From positions 8,461,001 to 8,525,000 of the forward strand of contig CALZFC010000006.1 in NCBI GenBank assembly GCA_945643635.1: 64,000 bases of DNA, given 5' to 3'. The translations under genes and the position numbers were made by a program. The notes beneath the pieces were generated by a model. That model worked only from the letters and a program-made list of their open reading frames with translations. It made no database searches and was not told the DNA's origin. The stretch is from Allodiplogaster sudhausi (lineage: Eukaryota > Nematoda > Chromadorea > Rhabditida > Diplogasteridae). How positions within the stretch are numbered: position 1 is the stretch's first letter; each line of letters begins with the position of its first letter. Below, piece by piece: positions 12,364 to 23,515 of the stretch.

Positions 12364-13609
12364 CTCACGCAGCTTATTCTGAAAATAAAATCACTGAAAA
12401 GTTCAAGATGGAACACATAATGTATGTACATATGCATGTACATGAAAGTTGACGAATGATAAAACAACATCTACAAAATAGTGCATACGTCCGTAATATC
12501 ACAATTCAATTTCTTTTTCTTCCTCCATACAAAATCTATCAAGCTTCAAGTTCGGCTCATTGTTCCGTAAGATTATTCTATATTCAATGCCAGACAGACG
12601 AGTCTGAAATCATCTCACGCGACGCATTCGAAATTGTTTTCATGAACTAAACAACACTTTAATGGGAATTTCACGGGCCTGTACAATGCGCCGGAGTTGT
12701 GAAAGTAATTAATTAATGCTATTTTTTTACAAGGCGTGTTTGTCAAGTAATGCTGCTACATATTAACAAAGAATTATGTCGATTTCGTGCTTCCTCGTTT
12801 AAATTTAATACATACATCTTGTCGTCATTTATTTGTGTCTAACTGGCAAGCATTGTTCACATTCTCAGACTCCGATTTATAATATAATGCTTCTGTCGAT
12901 AGATGTTTCAAACTCTTGTTCTTTGTTCTAAAAGAAATCATTTTATGCCGCGGTTACATCTCTCTTTATAGTTGATGATGAACTTTTTTGTGATTAGTAC
13001 AGACATCAGAATACTATCTACATATGTATGTATTGACTTGGGAACTACGACAATGGTTATTTGTAAAAGGAAGTTGAATATCGCCATCCCGTGCACTTAT
13101 GTATGTAAATACTGTTGATCTCATAATACGTACATCTGTAGTACATATGATTTGAAGCAAAAAGCTTCAGAAAATGAGTATCACGCTTGGCCACTATTTC
13201 CAAGATCCCTGTGCACTGAGCGGTACTGTAGAAATAGATTTTTTTTAAACAATAAACTTTTCCTTGCTGTGGCTCTTACTATTAATAGTTTCTTGCCGTA
13301 CTCCGCTTTAGGGATTTGAAGGAATTGAGAACTCGTGTCGCCTAGCAATAAGTCAGCCAAGTGGTTAGGAGACACCCGTTGAAAGCACGTCATAATTGCG
13401 TACATATTGATCGAACGCTACAAACCTTGCCTACAAGTAAGCAAAAAGTAAATAGCATATGATAGAAGAGATGTCTAATGCTTGTAAAAGAAGATAAATG
13501 CATATCAAGCTTTATTCCTTTATATACATTTACAACACGAGAGGTAGTTAAACAAGCTACCGGAGCGGTAAAAGATGAAATGGTGGTCAAGATGCAAAAA
13601 TTATCTGTA
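12364..13609. other. Intergenic upstream of the Str gene
   Basis: AT-rich spacer with scattered TATGTA/TACATA runs. It should contain the Str promoter; no defined element could be picked out. Confidence 0.5.
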
Positions 13610-13644
13610 ATCTCGTTGAAAATTACTTTCAACTGTAACGAGAT
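13610..13644 (-). promoter_or_regulatory. 3' UTR stem-loop of flp copy 2
   Basis: Counterpart of the hairpin after copy 1: ATCTCGTTGAAA pairs with TTTCAAC...GAGAT with a bulge, 14 bases past the stop. Confidence 0.5.
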
Positions 13645-13657
13645 GAGTTTTGCGCCT

Positions 13658-16296
13658 TTAGTTGACAGAATCAACTGAGCGCTTGCCAAAACGGATGAAC
13701 TTCGCTCCCCTCGCGTTCGGATGAACTTAATAAATTAAGTAAGTAAATTTAACTTGTTTACTTCGTTTACTTCCTACAATTTTATAGTGGCGTCAGTAGC
13801 AACTGACGCTATTTTGGTCTCGGTCTGAGCACTTTATGATGAATTTCCAAGTCCTACTTATAAGTCACCCCCTGGGTTCTTTATATTTTCCTACCTTTCT
13901 TTCCATCGACCTCTTCGGCCTCACGTTTGCCAAAATGCATGAAGTCCCTTCCGTAATCAACTTGAAAAAGGAATCCAAATTGAATGCCAGTTTAACCAGT
14001 TATGTAACTTGTATACTTCCTACAACTTTTTATTTTCCTACCTTTCTTTCCATCGCCCACTTCGGCCTCACGTTTGCCAAGGCGGATAAACCTCGGGCCC
14101 TTTGTCAGATCAAACTTTCCTTTGTTTTCGGCCTCACGTTTGCCAAAATGCATGAAGTCCCTTCCGTAATCAACTTGAAAAAGGAATCCAAATTGAATGT
14201 CAGTTTAACCAGTTATGTAACTTGTATACTTCCAACAACTTCATATTTTCCTACCTTTCTTTCCATCGTCCTCTTCGGCCTCACGTTTGCCAAAATGCAT
14301 GAAGTCCCTTCCGTAATCAACTTGAAAAAGGAATCCAAATTGAATGCCAGTTTAACCAGTTATGTAACTTGTATACTTCCTACAACTTTATATTTTCCTA
14401 CCTTTCTTTCCATCGCCCTCTTCGGCCTCACGTTTGCCAAGGCGGATGAACCTCGGGCCCTTTGTCAGATCAAACTTTCCTTTGTTTTCGGCCTCACGTT
14501 TGCCAAAATGCATGAAGTCCCTTCCGTAATCAACTTGAAAAAGGAATCCAAATTGAATCCCAGTTTAACCAGTTATGTAACTTGTATACTTCCTACAACT
14601 TTATATTTTCCTACCTTTCTTTCCATCGCCCTCTTCGGCCTCACGTTTGCCAACACGGATGAACCTCGGGCCCTTTGTCAGATCAAACTTTCCTTTGTTT
14701 TCGGCCTCACGTTTGCCAAAATGCATGAAGTCCCTTCCGTAATCAACTTGAAAAAGGAATCCAAATTGAATGTCAGTTTAACCAGTTATGTAACTTGTAT
14801 ACTTCCAACAACTTCATATTTTCCTACCTTTCTTTCCATCGTCCTCTTCGGCCTCACGTTTGCCAAAATGCATGAAGTCCCTTCCGTAATCAACTTGAAA
14901 AAGGAATCCAAATTGAATGCCAGTTTAACCAGTTATGTAACTTGTATACTTCCTACAACTTTATATTTTCCTACCTTTCTTTCCATCGTCCTCTTCGGCC
15001 TCACGTTTGCCAAAATGCATGAAGTCGCTTCCGTAATCAACTTGAAAAAGGAATCCAAATTGAATGTCAGTTTAACCAGTTATGTAACTTGTATACTTCC
15101 AACAACTTCATATTTTCCTACCTTTCTTTCCATCGTCCTCTTCGGCCTCACGTTTGCCAAAATGCATGAAGTCCCTTCCGTAATCAACTTGAAAAAGGAA
15201 TCCAAATTGAATGCCAGTTTAACCAGTTATGTAACTTGTATACTTCCTACAACTTTATATTTTCCTACCTTTCTTTCCATCGCCCTCTTCGGCCTCACGT
15301 TTGCCAAGGCGGATGAACCTCGGGCCCTTTGTCAGATCAAACTTTCCTTTGTTTTCGGCCTCACGTTTGCCAAAATGCATGAAGTCCCTTCCGTAATCAA
15401 CTTGAAAAAGGAATCCAAATTGAATCCCAGTTTAACCAGTTATGTAACTTGTATACTTCCTACAACTTTATATTTTCCTACCTTTCTTTCCATCGCCCTC
15501 TTCGGCCTCACGTTTGCCAACACGGATGAACCTCGGGCCCTTTGTCAGATCAAACTTTCCTTTGTTTTCGGCCTCACGTTTGCCAAAATGCATGAAGTCC
15601 CTTCCGTAATCAACTTGAAAAAGGAATCCAAATTGAATGTCAGTTTAACCAGTTATGTAACTTGTATACTTCCAACAACTTCATATTTTCCTACCTTTCT
15701 TTCCATCGTCCTCTTCGGCCTCACGTTTGCCAAAATGCATGAAGTCCCTTCCGTAATCAACTTGAAAAAGGAATCCAAATTGAATGCCAGTTTAACCAGT
15801 TATGTAACTTGTATACTTCCTACAACTTTATATTTTCCTACCTTTCTTTCCATCGCCCTCTTCAGCCTCACGTTTGCCAAGGCGGATGAACCTCGGGCCC
15901 TTTGTCAGATCAAACTTTCCTTTGTTTTCGGCCTCACGTTTGCCAAAATGCATGAAGTCCCTTCCGTAATCAACTTGAAAAAGGAATACAAATTGAATAC
16001 CAGTTTAACCAGTTAGTATGTAGCTTACATATGTACTTCCAACAATTATATATTTTCCTACCTTTCTTTCCATCGCCCTCTTCGGCCTCTCGCTTGTCAA
16101 AATGCATGAAGTCCCTTCCGTAATCAACTTGAAAAAGGAAACCAAATTAAGTACTAGTTTAACCAGTTAACTTGAATACTTCCTACAAGTCTAGATTTCT
16201 CCTACCTTTCTTTCCATCGTTGCTGTCATCGGCCAATACGAGGGTAGCTATGAAATGCGCAGAGACAGCGGCTAGCAGAAGTGAACGAAACATCAT
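13658..16296 (-). CDS. flp-5: FMRFamide-like neuropeptide precursor, flp-5-type, copy 2, exon-array form (15 exons)
   Basis: Model, 5' to 3' on the minus strand: 16206-16296, 16062-16127, 15842-15973, 15695-15760, 15482-15613, 15269-15400, 15122-15187, 14975-15040, 14828-14893, 14615-14746, 14402-14533, 14255-14320, 14042-14173, 13895-13960, 13658-13725. The total is 1413 bp, 470 residues. Exon 1 is a secretion signal (MMFRSLLLAAVSAHF...LA) plus DDSNDGKK; the last exon gives HPNARGAKFIRFGKR and SVDSVN, as in copy 1. Each of the 13 middle exons carries a VDYGRDFMHFGKR-type peptide; six 132-bp exons add a second, GPRFIRLGKR (four) or GPRFIRVGKR (two). Exon 2 reads FMHFDKR, so that copy cannot be amidated; the exon at 14975-15040 reads YGSDFMHF. 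All introns are phase 1. FIRL/FIRV-amide and FMHF-amide endings differ from classic RF-amides; naming rests on GAKFIRF and on copy 1. Confidence 0.9.
13895..15973 (-). repeat. Tandem array of exon+intron cassettes inside flp copy 2
   Basis: Twelve exons of 66 or 132 bp alternate with eleven introns, each exactly 81 bp and nearly identical, giving repeat units of 147 and 213 bp. A higher-order unit of four exons and three introns (639 bp, exon types short/long-V/long-L/short) occurs twice, at 15122-15760 and 14255-14893. Because introns and exons are multiples of three, the plus strand is fortuitously open across the array. Confidence 0.95.
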
Positions 16297-16382
16297 GACA
16301 GACAATGCGAGTGTGCTTGGCATGGCTTTCTGCCGTCATTTTAAGCAGATCCTTCCACTCACATTCTCTGCATGCTTAGCTG
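16297..16382 (-). promoter_or_regulatory. Upstream region shared with flp copy 1
   Basis: Nearly identical to 6772-6866 just 5' of the start codon of the other paralog; probably 5' UTR and proximal promoter. Confidence 0.55.
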
Positions 16383-16599
16383 TACATCTGCCGGAGATTC
16401 ATTTTTCTGTAATATCTTTCCCCTATTTTTTCCAAAACAGAACCAAAATATGTTTTTGGTTGTGTTTTTGAATGGAAGAGCCTGAGTTTTCTATTTGAGT
16501 GAACCCTATTGTTTGCTGTCTACCTTATCGTTCGGTCGAAACGTCCCTTCGCATGTCGCTTATATTTAATCAGCCATGCGGACCACGAGTATTTTTTTA

Positions 16600-17342
16600 T
16601 CGATCGTAACTACATAGATTGTAAAGAGATTTGACTCTCTTCCCGACTGGGAAGCCTATGTTAGCAGTTTTAAAAAAAATATATTTTGTGCTCAAACTTC
16701 GAGTTTCTTCAAGTCAGCTTACTTTTCTAATATGTACCCGTTTTAGAAACAGATTTCCAGTGCTTTTCACAGTCAGCAAAAAACTCAATTGAAGAGAAGC
16801 GAACACGATGTTTGGATAGCTCTCCAATAATTGAGACTCCTCAGTTTTGATTGTTAGTAATGATATGTTTACATGTACATGTAACGTGGACAATACTGGA
16901 AGAGTGGGGCGTTCTTCGGATGGGGTCTGCGGAAGCATGACATACACAATTTTTCGCTTCTCATCCCGGAAGTAGGATCTATGGCAAAAGAGATTGGCTC
17001 AATTGGGTTAATGCGGAATTGTATTTGCCTGTTGATATACTACAATAACTTCGCAGTTATCGTCAATCTTCATATAAATCGTCAATCTTCATAAAAATTT
17101 GTGGACAACTGAAAAACAAGTTCTTGGAAATGTATAATTCCGTTACATAATGTAATGAATAAAAATGCGTTCGAGGATGCCTTACTAAAAGCAAAACCTA
17201 TTTTCATTTGCTTTTTTGCTAAATTTCCAAATGTTTTGAATGCTGCGTACCATCATTTATAATTAAAACACATATTATATGTGAATAACAATTATTCAGA
17301 TGTGTTAGACAAATGTTCAATTTTGACAATTGTTCGGGTCTC
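16600..17342. other. Intergenic, no gene recognised
   Basis: AT-rich DNA between flp copy 2 and the receptor exon cluster. Nothing coding was recognised. Confidence 0.5.
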
Positions 17343-18499
17343 TTAGCAGCGCCTCGAATGGGCGGCCGCTATCGACACGGTATTCATTGAGTCGGCCACT
17401 CGGGCGTTCGCGAGGTCGCCGAGGAGAATCTTGGCGAGCCAGCGGCGCGTCTGCTGCCGATACGGCCGATGACCGAGAATCATGAGGCACGACGAGACGA
17501 GGCCGTGTCCGGCGCAAAAGTACATCATAATGATGCCGAGGACTGCAAAACATAACATCAAACTTTTGTTTCAATGTACTTGATTTTAAGAGTTTAATTA
17601 AATGATGGCCTTTTCTTATAATTAATCCCTCTTTGAGACTAAATTGTGACTTTTGTTCATGATTCCTGTGCATTGTGTACTTTCAATGAAAGGAGAAGAA
17701 GTTTTTTCTCCAAAATCATATTTTTAGGTGGGCAAGGAGAGATCAGAATAGGTGTTCTTTTAAAGTATCTTTCCGAGTAGACATACATATTTATATACAT
17801 ATATGACGGTGCAAACTAAAAAACGGTCGTTTTTTTCCGTTTTCGACTTGTTATGCACATTTGCGCACAAAGGTACGCGTACTTTTTGACCAATTTGGCA
17901 TATTCGTGTGGAATATTCCAAAAAAAGTGTGCATAACGGGTCGAAAGCGCAAAAACTACCGTTTTTTTAGTTTGCACCTTCATATATGTATGTAGTATGT
18001 ATGCCAACCGTTGCTTTCAATGCCGGCGCTCATAATCGATACTCCGAACGCACCGCCAGTTGGCACCATGAGAAAGGCATAGGGGACAATGGCCTAAATG
18101 CAACAACAAAAAAAAACAATTATTTCACATCCTTGACAAAACTATAATGTATGTAATTAAAATATAAAAACTTCATAATTACCTATCTCGTTTACTCTGT
18201 CTGACACGTATTCTCCTTGGAATCATACCACATCATTCTTCTGCCATTTCATTCTCCTCTGTCTTTGCTGTGACTCTTGCTTCGAATCGGTTTCCGAGTG
18301 TACATTAACATCACTCTCTCTCTACTTCACTCTCCCTATTTCTCTATTTCTCTCTTTCTCTCTCCGTCTCCCTTTCGATTAGTCCAAAAGCCAAAAATTC
18401 AAAGTATATGTGCATACCTGCACAACGAGCTGCGTCGTCTGTCTGTAGTGCTTCGTTCGGCTTCGCCTCGAAATTCCAGAATTGTTTGCTCGGAGCAAT
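17343..18499 (-). pseudogene. Srh-like receptor 3' half: orphan or alternative terminal exons
   Basis: Three exons join in frame: complement of 18418-18499, 18009-18093 and 17343-17542. They encode the third cytoplasmic loop (SRRSRTKHYRQTTQLVVQ), TM6 (AIVPYAFLMVPTGG), TM7 (VLGIIMMYFCAGHGLVSSC) and MILGHRPYRQQTRRW, ending SIAAAHSRRC and a stop. The first two have exactly the lengths (82 and 85 bp) and phases of exons 7 and 8 of the receptor at 19399-29056, and similar protein sequence. The third fuses what are two exons there, so it lacks the intron that holds the large transposon. No TM1-TM5 exons were found between 18.5 kb and the upstream receptor's stop at 19.4 kb. It is therefore either a 5'-truncated duplicate or a set of alternative 3' exons for that receptor; the sequence alone does not decide. 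Confidence 0.65.
17808..17978. mobile_element. 171-bp palindromic MITE
   Basis: Ends are GGTGCAAACTAAAAAACGGT and its inverse, and inner parts also match in inverted order (TTTTCGAC.TGTTATGCACA against TGTGCATAAC..GTCGAAA), so most of the element folds on itself. It sits in the second intron of the receptor 3' exon cluster. No clear target duplication. Confidence 0.7.
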
Positions 18500-19398
18500 C
18501 TGTAATGTAATGTTCATTATGAAACCTTATAATTTGCCACATTATTTCCATTATTTTTTTCCCTTTTTATCATGGTCACTTCTCTTTAGCGGACATCCTA
18601 CATGCATATGTACTACATATGTATATACATACAGATATACTTATGCTCTAACCTGAATATCTGATGCATCATACTTATAGAATCTGTTCGTAATTTTTAT
18701 TCTAGGAATTTTATGTTGTTTGTGTAATTGCAAGTGTTACTGGAAAATGACATTACGCAAAGCGGATGTCTGAAAAAAGTTTTGGATTAGACTGTTGCAT
18801 GATTTCTCACTACAATGTTTTATTTTATAGCCACCATTAAACGAGAAGTCTTGGGCTATCAAACTGTATGATTGCAAAACAAGGATTGACATGCAGCGAT
18901 ACATTCAATCATGGTACAAAGCTGCGTTGAGTTGTCAAGAATGCTCTCAGCGCAGCTCTTAGCTCTTTCTTCGCTTCCACTGGAGTCTAACGCTTACATC
19001 CTAAATAAATTATGTGCTAAACCATAGCTAAAATCTCGTCGATCTTCTCCTGGTGCGGTCAACTTTTGGTGACACAGAATTTCCACGATTGACTATGCGG
19101 CAGATCATGGCAGTCTTTAGAATAAATAGATGTTCCAAATAATATGCCTATGTGTTAGCGACCATTGATGTATGTATATATATTAATTTATTGTGCTATT
19201 GTATCATTCGAATGAAGGCTGATGGCTAAGCAACAGTCGTAGAATGAACAGACACAAAAAGCATGTTATATCATCCTTTTGAGGTTCAATCATTTCTCGT
19301 TATCGAGAAAAAATACAGTTTATTTACGACAATTAAATAAAACCTTAAAAAAGAGAACGTCGTGCACCCAAAATAGTCTCAAAAGTCAGGAAGCTCTC

Positions 19399-22300
19399 CT
19401 ACGACTGCATCATGTCGTGCTGCGGAAATACGGATGAGCGAGTTCGACGTGAAGGCCGCTCGGTGGTGATATTAACGGAGATCTCTCTCGTGTTTGCTAC
19501 TTTGCAGCACAATAGCCTTATTAGGCCGGCACGCAGCTTTTCTCTGTACGCCTTAATTTGAATTTATTATCTAATTTACTTTCAATAAGGAGTAAAAATG
19601 CAAGAAAGTGCTAGTCATACTATGTCTAATCGAATCTGCGCTAATGAAAATCTGTTTTATTTGTACATACCTTGCAGAGAGTTCTCATGATAGATAAATA
19701 CAGTGATGTACCGCCAAAGTGGCCGATTTGTACCGCAGCGCGCGCAATGTTCCAAATGGCACGCAAGAAATATCTCGGCGTACACGTAACCAAATAAAGA
19801 GATCTATACCTTGTTCGAATCCCCATTCTCTTCCACACACAGCACACAATGTCTTAAAATGTAAATTTCAACTTTATTTCATAAAATAAATCAAGTGGTA
19901 AATGCAGTAGGAAGGGGCATTTGAGTTTACACTACACACTTAAACAACGAAACACACCAAATAAACGACACTTCGGAACCATAAAACCAAGCAGCATTTT
20001 CGAAATGATTGTTTGTGTTTTGCTAGTTCCGTCGTTGTTTTTGGGTTTATTTTGGCTTCTTACGACGTTTATGTGATATAGCACCCAGCATCACCTGAAA
20101 TGTTTAGAAACAACTTCGGGACTTGCTGAAGTTATGGATGTGGTTTTTTTTCATCTTGTGGTCACCAAAGTGTTTGATTCTTCGTGTAGGCGAAGTGTAT
20201 TTTATTGCCATTCCATTGAGGTTTAAAGCAGCTGCGTTGACGCAATTTCCTCGCCGCTTCGTATGCTAGAGAAGCCGGTACAACTTCCCAAAGGATTCGC
20301 GCTGCTCACGGTTTGCTGCGTTTCATTTTATTTCTTGTAGTTTTTTGTTTCCTTTTAAACTCCAATTGTTTCCCATGGTAATTTTTTTCCGCTGCAGCTA
20401 TGCTGACTGAGGGAATTGAAGTAAATGACCTTTGTGCTTTCTCAAAAATGTATTGCTGTTTGAATAGATTTACTTGGCCCAATGCTGAACAAGGTTGGTG
20501 AATGCGCCACTTTGAACCTCCCCCCACTTTTTGCTCAGAATAGTTTGACCCATGAGAGAGCTTTTTGCATTAAATGTGTGTTTTTTTTTATTGAAAAAGA
20601 TATTTGTATGTCTGTGTCCACCTCCCCCCGGGCTGGAACCCGACCTTGTTCAGCATTGGTTTCGCCGCTACAATGTGGAATTGAGGAGATAACATCATGG
20701 TTAAAAGATGTTAGCCCACTCATGAATGTTTTCGATTCGTTGTTGCCGTGTTCGGCTGCTGCGACAATGATGGATGGCTAGGCCCGGCCTCGAACGCCGC
20801 CGAGAAAAGTGAACCTGAACGCCGTGGCCGAACTGTTGCCCCGACAAACTTCTTGTCAGTCGTGATTTTTTTTAAAATTAAAATCTTCCTTAAATCAAAC
20901 TCATCAAAAGTGCTGACCATTCATTTTCTTGTCGGATTACTGTGTGCTGGATAGTATGGTATATTGGATTACGGTAGGTGTTCAAGCGGTTTATAAGTTT
21001 CTTTGCATTTCTTTGAAGCTAAATAAGAAAGGTAGAATGCTAACGCGATTGCAACTTATTCTTTTTTAATGTGTCATTTGAATAAAACTTATTAATTTTT
21101 TGAATTATTTCTTAGATTGCTCTTTTTGAAGGATCACCTCCAGGTTGTTGGTTGCATGGAGGTCGTATTCGGCCACAGCCGGAAATGTGGACATCGCGGC
21201 CAGACTCGCCTCGAGTGGACACAATCTACCGTTAGTTCTGAGATTTTTTTTTAAATCACAGCACAAGGTATATAAATTATGGGTAATCTTCACAAATCAT
21301 ATCTGCTTGTTGGCATAACTTACATCTAAAATTGCTGTTAAACCTTTTCATTTAGCAAAACCCTTGAAAACGCCTTTGCCTGTTTTTAGCATATTTTTTC
21401 TTCAATATCTTATATGAGCTATGCACGGGGAAAATGAAACATGAAAACATTCATATTTTGATATTTTGTCAGTAAAATGCCTTTTAGACTGAATACTAGA
21501 TTGTTTTTATGGTTGCCCATAACTTATTTCTTTGCTGTCAGGCTAGTTCCGCTTCGGAGGACGCTGATGACACGGCAACTGCAGCTTGACAAGAGCCCTC
21601 CTTCCCTACCTCCGCCCATCGCTCGCTCTCTCTCAATCTGCCTGCCACTCTTTCCTCCTCTGCACTCAACAAATGGCTGGCCAATTACTTGTAAGTCGTT
21701 AGGTTTTCACTTAAATTGTCGAAGGTTTACTGTACTGTGTGCTTGATTACTGTAGTTAAAACGTAACATAAGTTTATTTACTTTTATTTGAAGTTAAATA
21801 AGAAAGGCTGAATACTAGAGCGATTTTCACTTATTCGCTATGAATCTTTCATTTCAATTACAATAATTTTTTCTTTAGTGAGTTCTCTGATTGATTTTTT
21901 GAAGGGTCGCCTCCAGTCTTGCCAAGGAGGTCGTTGTCGGCCCAAGGAATCTGAACATCTGACCGCCTCGCAAACTACCGTTAGTCTTCACATTTTGTAT
22001 AAAATATGTTCCTTTTTTCTGTTCAAGATTATACTCTAGTACATACGAGTTTGTGCTACTTTTACGGAAATGCGTCTAAAACATTCTTATGGTTGCTCTG
22101 GTTTTCAGAATTAGCCTAGCTTTTTGCTTGGTCGAAATTCGAGCCAAATTTTTTGTCTAATAAGTTGCCTAGTAAGATTTGTTTGCCCAGTAAGTAAAAA
22201 ATATGTCCTTATTATGAGGATTTCAATCCACGTTACAAAATGCTCCTAGTTTGGCTCGAATTTCGACTCTGGCATTATTAGGATAATTCTGAAATACCTG

Positions 22301-22425
22301 ATTGTTAGTGCACATAACTTATTCCTTGAATGTCAGGCTGGTTCGCTTCCGAAGACACTGACCACACGGCACTTGCAGCTCGGCAACAGTCCTCCTGCCC
22401 TTCCTCTCCCCATCTCCCACCCTAG

Positions 22426-22462
<37 letters not shown>

Positions 22463-22828
22463 GCTCTCTCTTTCTGTTTCTCTCGCTGTCCATTACGGAC
22501 GATTATAAGATGTGAACTGTGGTTCTTTGTGTTCACTTGTTTGCTTTTTAAGTGAATTGATAAAGCCCCCCGATTAATAAAAAGACAAGCGGTGTTGTAC
22601 AGGGTGAAAAGGATAGAGGGAAAGGAAGAAAGCAAGGTAGAGTGATGAAGCGTAATAGGAAGAAGTGCGTAGCAGAGGTTAAACTTGGAAGACAAGCAGG
22701 CGGAGAAATTAAAGAGAGATTAGATAGAAACAAGATAGAGGGAGAGGATAGGGAGATGGAGAGAATGAGAGAGAGCGAGATGCAGCAGAAGAAGAGAGAG
22801 CGAGAGAGAGAAAAAGAGAGAAAGATAG

Positions 22829-22862
<34 letters not shown>

Positions 22863-23473
22863 AGAAAGAGCACTGGACAATGAGTTCAAGTAAGAGATTA
22901 TAGTTCCATTAGCGCGTGTAGATAATCACGGTGGAAATCACTCTCCATTGTGGAACGCTAGCTGGTTGTGCGGGTGTTTCCAATAACATTAGGAAGCAGT
23001 AAGTAAGTGTTCAGCCAGTCGCGAGAACGTGACCGTGTAGTGTGTGCGTTAGCGTCTCACCCTAGTACGCAATGTGGCAGGGTTCGAGGCCGCCTCGCTA
23101 AGGTCACTTTTGCGTGAAAGATTTCACAAATTTTCACCTTGGAATGTCTTCGGATGGCATGTCGTGCCCTTTAATTTCATAGCCTGCTTTCTCCGCTAAG
23201 CCTCTTTCAATTCTTACCTCTGCTCCTCATCTCGTCATCCCAGTCTTCCAGCTACATGTTCAGAAGCTCTCTGCTCTGTCTCTCTCTATTTATTTTGCTT
23301 TGTCTCTCAATCATGCTTTTTCCTTTAGTTCTTTCCTTTTCAGTCTGTCCAACATCGCATGTCTATCTATTAATCATGAAGCTTTATAAATTCATCAATT
23401 CAACAAACACGGAAACAAGATAGACAACATTTCTCAACTTACAATCAATGGACAACGAGACAAAGAGAGAGAG

Positions 23474-23515
<42 letters not shown>

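Noticed and set aside
13895..15973. Regularly spaced repeats resembling a CRISPR array
   Set aside because: Repeats are exons with peptide-coding periodicity, and the spacers are identical introns, in eukaryotic DNA.
13836..16016. 726-codon plus-strand open frame with repeats
   Set aside because: It is antisense to the flp exon array. It stays open because exons and the 81-bp introns are multiples of three; signal peptide, splice sites and dibasic sites support the minus strand.
22333..22889. Ser/Leu-rich minus-strand frames inside the foldback element
   Set aside because: CT/GA repeat translations; no transposase motif.
23040..23110. tRNA-like sequence with TTCGAGGC
   Set aside because: No acceptor stem or anticodon arm could be built by eye.
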